From Mycolicibacterium elephantis DSM 44368 (GTDB lineage: Bacteria; Actinomycetota; Actinomycetes; Mycobacteriales; Mycobacteriaceae): 64,000 nucleotides of DNA. The stretch spans positions 1-64,000 of the forward strand of contig NZ_ATDN01000013.1 of the NCBI RefSeq assembly GCF_004014805.1, written 5' to 3'. Positions 57,203-64,000 of this stretch are shown here, piece by piece; the stretch's first letter is position 1, and the number at the start of each line of letters is the position of its first letter. The position numbers and the translations under genes are program-made. The notes below the pieces were generated by a model that worked only from the letters and a program-made list of their open reading frames with translations, did not search any database and was not told where the DNA came from.

Positions 57203-58408
57203 GTGCGACGACTGCTGGACCGCGGCGCGGACTTCTTCACGGCGGAACCGGTGCGTGTCACCGCAGTGCTGCGCCTGCCCCTGATCGGGTTGATCGCGCT
57301 GCTGGTGTGGCTCTGGGAAGTCGATCACTGGCTGCCCGGCGTCTACGTGGCGGTGCTCGGGGCGTACGCGGCTGCCGCGTTGGTGTGGCTGGTCGTGGTA
57401 CTGCGGGGTCCGGTACCGCGCTGGGCGGGCTGGTGGTCGACGGCGGTGGACGTTCTGGTGGTCGTGGTGCTGTGCCTGGTGTCCGGCGGTGCGACGGCGG
57501 CGTTGTTGCCGGTGTTCTTCGTGTTGCCGATCGCCGTGGCGTTCCAGGACCGCCCCCTGCTGACCGCGATCCTGGGCACCAGCGCCGCGCTCGGTTATCT
57601 GGCGGTGTGGATCGTCTACTCCAAGCGCGACGACAACGTCGGCCTGCCCGACATCGTCTACACCCATGTCGGGTTCCTGTTCTGGGCCGCGGTCGCCGCT
57701 GCCGGGCTCTGCCTGGTGCTGGTGCGCAGGCAGGCACGGATCAACAAGCTGCAGGAGACGCGCCGCCAACTGATCTCGGGAGCGATGCAGGCCGACGAGC
57801 GGAACAACCGCGAGGTCGCCGAGCACCTGCACGACGGGCCGCTACAGACGCTGCTGGCGGCGCGGCTGGATCTCGACGAGGCCAGGGAGCGTCTCGACGA
57901 CCCGGCGCTCGAGTCGGTGCACGCCGCGCTGCAGCAGACGGCGACGGCGTTGCGCTCCACGGTGACCCAGTTGCACCCGCAGGTGCTTGCCCAGCTGGGT
58001 TTGACACCGGCGGTGCGAGAGTTGGTGCGCCAGTTCGAGACTCGCGGGAACTACAGCGTGCAGGCCGATCTCGAGGACGTCGGCAAGCCGGAGTCCCAGC
58101 AGCTGATGCACCGGTCCGCCCGCGAACTGCTGGCCAACGTGCACAAGCACGCGGGAGCGAGGCTGGTGCGGGTCGGGCTGGCACGGCAGGGCGATCGGAT
58201 CGTGCTGACCGTCGACGACGACGGAAAGGGCTTCGATCCGGACGTCGCGCAATCCGTCGCCGACGGGCACATCGGCCTCGGTTCGCTGCTGGCCCGGTTC
58301 GACGCGATGGGCGGGTCGATGCGGATCACCTCGTCACCGGGCAGCGGAACGCGGGTGACCGCCACCTCACCGCCGGAGCCCGTCCCTTCTTCCGGCGAGC
58401 AGACGTGA
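57203..58408 (+). CDS. Sensor histidine kinase (HisKA_3 type)
   Basis: 401-aa membrane kinase with about five to six N-terminal helices (residues 20-175). The HisKA_3 dimerisation domain has H210 in VAEHLHDGPLQTLLAARLDL. The ATPase part shows RELLANVHKHAGA (N box), VDDDGKGFD (G1) and GHIGLGSL. No extracellular sensor domain of note, so the signal is probably sensed within the membrane. Paired with the regulator upstream. Confidence 0.93.
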   Translation: MRRLLDRGADFFTAEPVRVTAVLRLPLIGLIALLVWLWEVDHWLPGVYVAVLGAYAAAALVWLVVVLRGPVPRWAGWWSTAVDVLVVVVLCLVSGGATAALLPVFFVLPIAVAFQDRPLLTAILGTSAALGYLAVWIVYSKRDDNVGLPDIVYTHVGFLFWAAVAAAGLCLVLVRRQARINKLQETRRQLISGAMQADERNNREVAEHLHDGPLQTLLAARLDLDEARERLDDPALESVHAALQQTATALRSTVTQLHPQVLAQLGLTPAVRELVRQFETRGNYSVQADLEDVGKPESQQLMHRSARELLANVHKHAGARLVRVGLARQGDRIVLTVDDDGKGFDPDVAQSVADGHIGLGSLLARFDAMGGSMRITSSPGSGTRVTATSPPEPVPSSGEQT

Positions 58409-58454
58409 ACCCCCCTTTTCGAGCCGGTTTTGGGGGGTGTTCGCGTCTGCTCGC
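58395..58454. terminator. Long hairpin between convergent kinase and acyl-CoA dehydrogenase genes
   Basis: Arms of about 21-23 bp (58395-58415 with 58432-58454; one T-G pair and one bulged base) close a T-rich loop. The left arm includes the last codons of the kinase gene. It likely terminates both converging transcripts. Confidence 0.8.
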
Positions 58455-58457
58455 GTG

Positions 58458-59597
58458 CTAAGAGGTCAAGCCGCGCGCGATGACCAGACGCTGAATCTGG
58501 TTGGTGCCCTCGAAGATCTGGGTGATCTTGGCCTCGCGCATGTAGCGCTCCACGCGGAAGTCGCGGGTGTAGCCGACGCCGCCGAGCACCTGCACCGCGT
58601 CGGTGGTCACCTTCATCGCGGCGTCGGTGGCAACCAGCTTCGCGACGCTGGCCTGCTGGGAGTAGGGCTGGTTGAGATCGCGACGCCGCGCGGCATCCAG
58701 GTAGGTGGCGCGCGCGCCGGCCACCGCGGCGGCCATGTCGGCAATCAGGAAGCCCAGGCCCTGATGGTCGATGATCTTGCGGCCGAACGTCGTTCGTTCG
58801 TTGGCGTACTTCACGGCTTCGTCGAGCGCGGCCTGCGCCAACCCCGTCGCGACCGCGGCGATGCCCAGCCGCCCGGAATCCAGTGCGGAGAACGCGATCT
58901 GCAGACCCTGGCCTTCGTCACCGATGAGGCGGTCGTCGTCGATGCGGGCGTTGTCGTAGAACGCCGACGTCGTCGGAACCGCGTGCAGACCCATCTTCTC
59001 CTCGGGCTTGCCGAAGCTCAGCCCAGCCTGATCACCGGGCACCAGAAAGCATGAGATCCCGCGCGAGCCTTCGCCGGTGCGGGCGAACAGCGTGTAGAAG
59101 TCGGCCCGGCCGCCGTGGGTGATCCACGATTTCGCGCCGTTGAGGACGTATCCGCCATCGGTCTTGGTGGCCGCGCACCGCAGCGCCGCGGCGTCCGACC
59201 CGGCCTGCGGCTCCGAGAGGCTGTAGGCGCCGATCTGCGTGCCCGACAACATCTGCGGCAGCCACCGCTGCTTCTGCTCCTCGGTACCGAACGCCAACAA
59301 CGGATGCGACGACAGGCTGTGCACGCTGACCGCGACCGCCACCGCCGCCCACCGCGCCGCGATCTCCTCGAGCACCTGCAGGTAGACCTCGTAGGGTTGG
59401 CCGCCCCCGCCCCACTCCTCAGGCTGCGGCAGGCTCAGCAGCCCGGCCTCGCCCAGTTGGGCGAACACCCCTTCGGGGTAGGTCTCCGACTTCTCGTGCT
59501 CGTCGACGATCGGGTCGAGCACCTTGTCGGCGATGTCGCGGGTCAGCGCGATCAGGTCGTGGGCTTCTTCGGTGGGTAACAGTCTGTCGACCGGCAT
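58458..59597 (-). CDS. Acyl-CoA dehydrogenase
   Basis: A 379-aa protein, the standard short-chain/medium-chain type length. Central motifs are YSLSEPQAGSDAAALRCAAT and WITHGGRADFYTL. The C-terminal catalytic segment is ITQIFEGTNQIQRLVIARGL. The ATG at 59597 is chosen by family start (MPVDRLLPTEEAHDLIALTR). It follows pntB on the same strand with a 12-bp gap, so it may be the last gene of the pntA-pntB transcript. Confidence 0.93.
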   Translation of the reverse strand: MPVDRLLPTEEAHDLIALTRDIADKVLDPIVDEHEKSETYPEGVFAQLGEAGLLSLPQPEEWGGGGQPYEVYLQVLEEIAARWAAVAVAVSVHSLSSHPLLAFGTEEQKQRWLPQMLSGTQIGAYSLSEPQAGSDAAALRCAATKTDGGYVLNGAKSWITHGGRADFYTLFARTGEGSRGISCFLVPGDQAGLSFGKPEEKMGLHAVPTTSAFYDNARIDDDRLIGDEGQGLQIAFSALDSGRLGIAAVATGLAQAALDEAVKYANERTTFGRKIIDHQGLGFLIADMAAAVAGARATYLDAARRRDLNQPYSQQASVAKLVATDAAMKVTTDAVQVLGGVGYTRDFRVERYMREAKITQIFEGTNQIQRLVIARGLTS

Positions 59598-59608
59598 GGC
59601 TACCGACC

Positions 59609-61054
59609 CTAGTGACCGGCGTGGACCGCTTCGGAGAGCGCGGCGTTGATGGCGTCGACCCGGTCCTTGGCGTCGCCGAACAACATCTGGGTGTTCTCCC
59701 GGAAGAACAGCGGGTTCTGGACGCCGGCGTAGCCCGACGCCATGGACCGCTTGAACACGATCACGTTGTCGGCCTGCCACACCTTCAGCACCGGCATGCC
59801 TGCGATCGGGCTGCCCGGATCCTCGGACGCGGCCGGGTTGACGGTGTCGTTGGCCCCGATCACCAAAACCACTGACGTGCCGTCGAAGTCGTCGTTGATC
59901 TCGTCCATCTCGAGCACGATGTCGTACGGCACCTTCGCTTCGGCCAGCAGCACGTTCATGTGGCCGGGCAGGCGACCGGCGACCGGGTGGATGCCGAACC
60001 GGACGTCGATGCCGCGTTCACGCAGCCGGCGGGTCAGGTCGGCCACGCCGTACTGGGCCTGCGCGACGGCCATGCCGTAGCCGGGCGTGATGATCACCGA
60101 ACCGGCCGAGGCCAGCAGCTCGGCGGCGCCCTCGGCGGTGATTTCGCGGTGCTCGCCGTAGTCCGTGTCGTCGGCGGGCCCGGCCTCGATCCCGAAGCCG
60201 CCGGCGATGACGGAGATGAACGACCGGTTCATCGCCTTGCACATGATGTAGGACAGGTAGGCACCCGAGGAGCCGACCAGCGCGCCGGTGACGATCAGCA
60301 GGTCGTTGCCGAGCAGGAAGCCGGCCGCGGCCGCGGCCCACCCCGAATAGCTGTTGAGCATCGACACCACCACCGGCATGTCGCCACCGCCGATCGAGGC
60401 GACCAGGTGCCAGCCCAGCAGCAGGGCCAGCACGGTGACCACCGCGAGCACCCACAGCTGCGGGTCGATGACGAACCAGACGGTGAGCGCGACGAACACC
60501 ACGAGCGCGCCGACGTTGAGCACGTTCTTACCGGGCAGCATCAGCGGCGCGGACTTCATCCGGGCCGACAGTTTGAGGTTCGCCACGATCGATCCGGTGA
60601 ACGTCACGGCACCGATGAAGACTCCGATGACGACCTCGGCGGAGTGAATGCCGAGCATTCCCTCCTGCCCCAGCTGGGCGGCTTCGGCGCCGGTTGGGTC
60701 ACCCTCGACGTGCAGGTAGCCGTTCCACCCGACCAACACGGCGGCCAGGCCGACGAACGAGTGCAGCAACGCGATCAACTCGGGCATGCCGGTCATCTCG
60801 ACGATGCGCGCGCGCCACAATCCGATCACCGCGCCGATGGCCATGGCCACGACCAGCAGGCCCAGTCCGAGCGGTTCGATCTGATGGTTGACGGCCAGCG
60901 CGATGGTCGCGATGAGCGCGATCGCCATGCCGACGATGCCGAAACTGATGCCGGCGCGGGAAGTCTCGTGCTTGGACAGGCCGGCCAGGGAGAGCACGAA
61001 GAGCAGCGCCGCGACGACGTAGGCCGCGGTGGCGGTGGTCTCGAGATCGAACAT
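59609..61054 (-). CDS. pntB: NAD(P) transhydrogenase subunit beta PntB
   Basis: 481-aa proton-translocating transhydrogenase subunit. The N-terminal half (1-280) holds about nine membrane helices; the C-terminal NADP-binding domain (dIII) has [20 protein letters not shown] and [20 protein letters not shown]. It couples the proton gradient to NADPH formation together with PntA, 3 bp upstream. Confidence 0.95.
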   Translation of the reverse strand: MFDLETTATAAYVVAALLFVLSLAGLSKHETSRAGISFGIVGMAIALIATIALAVNHQIEPLGLGLLVVAMAIGAVIGLWRARIVEMTGMPELIALLHSFVGLAAVLVGWNGYLHVEGDPTGAEAAQLGQEGMLGIHSAEVVIGVFIGAVTFTGSIVANLKLSARMKSAPLMLPGKNVLNVGALVVFVALTVWFVIDPQLWVLAVVTVLALLLGWHLVASIGGGDMPVVVSMLNSYSGWAAAAAGFLLGNDLLIVTGALVGSSGAYLSYIMCKAMNRSFISVIAGGFGIEAGPADDTDYGEHREITAEGAAELLASAGSVIITPGYGMAVAQAQYGVADLTRRLRERGIDVRFGIHPVAGRLPGHMNVLLAEAKVPYDIVLEMDEINDDFDGTSVVLVIGANDTVNPAASEDPGSPIAGMPVLKVWQADNVIVFKRSMASGYAGVQNPLFFRENTQMLFGDAKDRVDAINAALSEAVHAGH

Positions 61055-61057
61055 GGG

Positions 61058-62590
61058 CTAGCTCCTCGTGAACATGGACAGCATGCGGCGGGTCACCGCG
61101 AAACCGCCGAAGATGTTGATGCTGGCGATCAGGATCGCCACGAATGCCAGCGTGGTGATGACGACGTCACCGTGGCCGATCTGCAGCAGCGCGCCGACGA
61201 CGATGATGCCCGAGATGGCGTTGGTCACCGACATCAACGGGGTGTGCAGCGCGTGGTGCACGTTGCCGATCACGTAGTAGCCGATCACGATCGCCAACGC
61301 GAACACCGTCAGGTGTACCTGCAGCGCGGCCGGGGACAGGGCGATCAGCGCGAAGACCGCCGCGGCCGCCGCGAACGTCAGGCCGAGCCGGCGAGCGTTC
61401 GACATCGGCTCCTTGGCCGGTTGGGCCTCGACCGCGGCCGCGGGTGCCGCCGCAGGCGCCGCCGAGACCTGCACTGGTGGCGGCGGCCAGGTGATCTCGC
61501 CGTCGCGCACCACGGTCATCGAGCGCTGGACGACGTCGTCGAAGTCCAGGGTGAGCTGCCCGTCCTTCTCCGGGGTGAGCAGCTTGAGCAGGTTGACCAG
61601 GTTGGTGCCGTACAGCTGGGAGGCCGTGGCGGGCAGTCGGCCGGCCAGGTCGGTGTAGCCGATGATCGTCACGTTGTTGTCGGTGACGACGACCTGGTCT
61701 TTGACCGTGCCCTCGACGTTGCCGCCGTTGGCCGCGGCCATGTCGACGATCACGCTGCCCGGCTTCATCGCGGCCACCATGTCGGCGGTGATGATGCGCG
61801 GTGCGGGCTTACCGGGGATCAGCGCGGTGGTGATGATGATGTCGACGTCGGGAACCAGCTCGGCGTAGAGGGCGGCCTCACGCGCCTTGTAGTCCTCGCC
61901 CATCTCCTTGGCGTAACCGGTCGCCGAGATTTCGGCCTCCGCCGATTCGATCGACACGTACTCCCCGCCGAGGGAGCGGACCTGATCGGCGACCTCGGGC
62001 CGCGGGTCGGTGGCCTTGACGACCGCACCGAGGCTGCCTGCCGCGCCGATGGCGGCCAGCCCGGCCACCCCCGCGCCGACGACGAGCACCTTGGCCGGCG
62101 GCACCTTGCCGGCCGCGGTGACCTGTCCGGTGAAGAACCGTCCGAAGCTGTGCGCCGCCTCCACGACCGCGCGGTAGCCGGCGATGTTCGCCATCGACGA
62201 CAACACGTCCAGCGACTGCGCCCGTGAAATGCGAGGGACGGCGTCCATCGCCAGCACCGTGATGCGGCGTGCGGACAGCTTCTCCAGCAGTTCCGGGTGC
62301 AGCGCCGGAGAGATCAGGCTGACCAGCGTCGCGCCGTCTTTGACGCCCGCGATCTCGGCGTCGGTGGGCGCGTTGACCTTGAGGATGACGTCGGCGCCCA
62401 GGACCTGTTCAGTGCCGCCGATCTCAGCGCCGGCGTCGACGTAGGCGGCGTCGGCGAAGCTGGAGGCAGCACCGGCGCCGGACTCGACGACGACGGAGTA
62501 GCCCAGCTTGAGGAGTTGTCCGACGGTCTGCGGCGTGGCGGCGACGCGCGTCTCACCGTCGTGCGATTCCCGCGGTATCCCGATAAGCAT
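61058..62590 (-). CDS. pntA: NAD(P) transhydrogenase subunit alpha PntA (fused alpha1-alpha2)
   Basis: A 510-aa protein. Residues 1-370 are the soluble NAD-binding domain (dI): [20 protein letters not shown] and [20 protein letters not shown]. After a Pro/Ala linker (about 375-400), four membrane helices (405-500) form the alpha2 part. In Mtb, as I recall, these are separate genes (pntAa, pntAb); here they form one polypeptide as in E. coli. Confidence 0.95.
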   Translation of the reverse strand: MLIGIPRESHDGETRVAATPQTVGQLLKLGYSVVVESGAGAASSFADAAYVDAGAEIGGTEQVLGADVILKVNAPTDAEIAGVKDGATLVSLISPALHPELLEKLSARRITVLAMDAVPRISRAQSLDVLSSMANIAGYRAVVEAAHSFGRFFTGQVTAAGKVPPAKVLVVGAGVAGLAAIGAAGSLGAVVKATDPRPEVADQVRSLGGEYVSIESAEAEISATGYAKEMGEDYKAREAALYAELVPDVDIIITTALIPGKPAPRIITADMVAAMKPGSVIVDMAAANGGNVEGTVKDQVVVTDNNVTIIGYTDLAGRLPATASQLYGTNLVNLLKLLTPEKDGQLTLDFDDVVQRSMTVVRDGEITWPPPPVQVSAAPAAAPAAAVEAQPAKEPMSNARRLGLTFAAAAAVFALIALSPAALQVHLTVFALAIVIGYYVIGNVHHALHTPLMSVTNAISGIIVVGALLQIGHGDVVITTLAFVAILIASINIFGGFAVTRRMLSMFTRS

Positions 62591-62743
62591 CCGGAAAGTC
62601 TGCCATCTGTCCTCTTGCGACCGGCTTGGCCCTCCCGCGCTGTTGGTCAGCGCCGGCGGCGTGCGCGGTCACTCGTGCGCCGAGATCGACGTTCAGGCGC
62701 GATCTACTCGCACTTTCCCGCCCGTTTGTCCCTTCGGGCGTAG

Positions 62744-62854
62744 TTAGACCGGAGGGTAGGCCGGTGGGGGGTAGACGCCGCGCAGAATCCAGGCGAACCA
62801 GTTGACTCCGTACTCCAACTCGTCGCTCGCGTCATAGTCCGGGTTCGGATCCAC
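62744..62854 (-). CDS. Small conserved protein (Rv0157A-like)
   Basis: 36 aa from GTG 62854 (VDPNPDYDASDELEYGVNWF, end RGVYPPPAYPPV), with GAGAGGTG upstream. The position between pnt genes and a TetR gene recalls Rv0157A of Mtb, and the ending YPPPAYPP seems family-like. Function is unknown. Confidence 0.65.
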   Translation of the reverse strand: MDPNPDYDASDELEYGVNWFAWILRGVYPPPAYPPV

Positions 62855-62933
62855 GTCATCACCTCTCGAGTGCGGCCCGCTCTGGCGCAAGTCTAGACCC
62901 GCCGATTGCGTCGGCGATAGCCCTGGCCCCATA

Positions 62934-62950
62934 AACTAGCCAACCAGTTG
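62934..62950. promoter_or_regulatory. Possible operator upstream of TetR gene
   Basis: An imperfect dyad AACT(AGCCAACC)AGTT at 62934-62949, with the 10-bp palindrome CAACCAGTTG at 62941-62950, lies about 45 bp before the TetR start. It could be an autoregulatory site. Confidence 0.35.
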
Positions 62951-62994
62951 ATTGACGCCCGAACAGGCTTCGGGCCTGCATATAGTGAGTCGCC

Positions 62995-63672
62995 ATGTCC
63001 GTTTCGTCCGCCGAAAGCAGCAACGGGAAGTCCCGTCGCGAAGAGCTGTTGGCCGTCGCCACCAAGCTGTTCGCAGCGCGCGGATATCACGGCACCCGGA
63101 TGGATGACGTGGCCGACGCGGTCGGGCTGAACAAGGCGACGGTGTATCACTACTACGCCAGCAAGTCGCTGATCCTCTACGACATCTACAAGGGCGCCGC
63201 CGACTTCACCGTCGACGCCGTGCACGACGACCCGACCGCGTCCGCACGCGAGACGATCTACCACTTCACCCACAGGTTGCTCGTCGGCATCGCCAGCGAC
63301 ATCGAGCGCGCCGCGGTGTACTTCCAGGAGGGGCCGTACATCACGGAGTGGTTCACCGAGGACCAGGTGGCCTACATCCGGCAGGCCGAGGCGCAGGTGT
63401 ACGAGCACATCCGCGACGTGATCGACCGCGGCATCGAGAGCGGCGAGTTCTACGACTGCGACTCGCACGTGCTCGCCCTCGGCTACATCGGAATGACGCT
63501 GGGCGCATACCGCTGGCTGCGGCCGCAGGGCAGGCGCACCGCCCAGGAGATCGCCGTCGAGTTCAGCACGGCCCTGCTGCGCGGCCTGATCCGCGACGAG
63601 ACCGTGCGCGTGGAGTCCCCGCTGGGGATCGACCTACCCACCACCGAGAGCACTGCGCAGGCCCAGCCATGA
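62995..63672 (+). CDS. TetR-family regulator (Rv0158-like)
   Basis: A 225-aa protein. The N-terminal segments LLAVATKLFAARGYHGTRMD and VGLNKATVYHYYASKS form the helix-turn-helix. The ligand domain is of the TetR_C acyl-CoA type. ATG start. It overlaps the next gene by 4 bp (ATGA), so it is cotranscribed with an acyl-CoA dehydrogenase and probably responds to an acyl-CoA (inference). Confidence 0.9.
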   Translation: MSVSSAESSNGKSRREELLAVATKLFAARGYHGTRMDDVADAVGLNKATVYHYYASKSLILYDIYKGAADFTVDAVHDDPTASARETIYHFTHRLLVGIASDIERAAVYFQEGPYITEWFTEDQVAYIRQAEAQVYEHIRDVIDRGIESGEFYDCDSHVLALGYIGMTLGAYRWLRPQGRRTAQEIAVEFSTALLRGLIRDETVRVESPLGIDLPTTESTAQAQP

Positions 63673-64000
63673 AATCGAATCTGCTGTCCCGACGTGACAT
63701 CGACTTCCTGCTGTTCGAATGGCTCCGGGTCGACGAGCTGACGAAGCGCCCGCGGTTCGCCGAGCACTCCCGGGAGACGCTGGAAGGGGCGCTGGAGCTG
63801 TGTGAGCAGCTGGCCACCCGCTACTTCGCGAACCACAACAAGAAGAGCGACGCCAACGAGCCCAGCTTCGACGGCGAGAAGGTCACCGTCATCGAGGAGG
63901 TCAAACAGGCCTGGGACGCGTTCGCCGACGCCGACCTGCTCGGCATGTCGATGGACAACGAGCGCGGCGGCGCCCAGTTGCCGTTCGCCGTGGCCGAAGC
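63669..64000 (+). CDS. Acyl-CoA dehydrogenase, N-terminal part (3' end outside window)
   Basis: The first 110 residues are visible (MKSNLLSRRDIDFLLFEWLR, VKQAWDAFADADLLGMSM, ERGGAQLPFAVAEA). The extended N-terminal domain resembles large (about 600-aa) acyl-CoA dehydrogenases of the DmdC type. It is open to the window end. It is coupled to the TetR gene by a 4-bp overlap. Confidence 0.85.
   Translation, partial: MKSNLLSRRDIDFLLFEWLRVDELTKRPRFAEHSRETLEGALELCEQLATRYFANHNKKSDANEPSFDGEKVTVIEEVKQAWDAFADADLLGMSMDNERGGAQLPFAVAE

Noticed and set aside
59960..62227. 755-aa plus-strand open frame opposite pntA and pntB
   Set aside because: Antisense to highly conserved transhydrogenase genes; the sequence is low-complexity His/Asp/Arg.

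Overview
The window is a GC-rich, gene-dense stretch of a mycobacterial chromosome. It most resembles a fast-growing, Mycolicibacterium-type species. The signature genes are pstP-fhaB-fhaA next to tRNA-Leu(CAG), a WhiB6-like regulator beside an ESX-1 (type VII secretion) operon, a DUF222-HNH protein, many acyl-CoA dehydrogenases and F420/FMN-type proteins, and an ahpC-ahpD pair. Family calls come from reading the translated sequences and from memory of M. tuberculosis (Mtb) orthologues. No database search was run.

Layout. 1-3.9 kb: the 3' part of the pstP/fhaB/fhaA signalling operon (minus strand), then tRNA-Leu and its terminator. 3.9-8.2 kb: an accessory-looking cassette of three plus-strand genes of unknown function. 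The second and third encode paralogous proteins that share a C-terminal domain I cannot assign. 8.3-19.0 kb: a lipoprotein, a TetR/molybdopterin-oxidoreductase pair (Rv0196/Rv0197-like) around a 19-bp perfect inverted repeat, two F420/FMN split-barrel type proteins, a ferritin-like protein, a thioesterase, a GNAT, a pirin, an EVE-domain protein and an acyl-CoA carboxylase subunit.

19.1-36.3 kb: the ESX-1 region. It starts with whiB6, an XRE regulator and a divergent MinD/EspI-like ATPase. Then follows espG1-espH-eccA1-eccB1-eccCa1-eccCb1-pe35-ppe68-esxB-esxA-espI-eccD1, mostly overlapping or closely spaced. EccA is the cytosolic chaperone ATPase; EccB, EccC and EccD are membrane-channel parts; EspG binds PE/PPE substrates; EsxA/EsxB and PE35/PPE68 are the secreted pairs. 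The block ends at eccD1: eccE1, mycP1, espB, espJ/K/L and espE/F are not in the window, so the locus is incomplete or split.

36.4-44.8 kb: an acyl-CoA dehydrogenase, a small secreted protein, a frameshifted cysteine-peptidase-like gene, a DUF222 pair ending in an HNH nuclease domain, a second pirin, a FUSC-type membrane protein and a TetR regulator. 44.9-64 kb: a block resembling Mtb Rv0144-Rv0158 (TetR, SAM methyltransferase, aldehyde dehydrogenase, SDR, quinone oxidoreductase, ptpB, fadE2, pnt, TetR). It is interrupted by ahpC-ahpD, a small His-rich secreted protein, a NarL-type two-component system and another acyl-CoA dehydrogenase. The transhydrogenase PntA is a single fused polypeptide. 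A decayed luciferase-like monooxygenase gene lies beside ptpB. The last gene, another acyl-CoA dehydrogenase, runs off the end.
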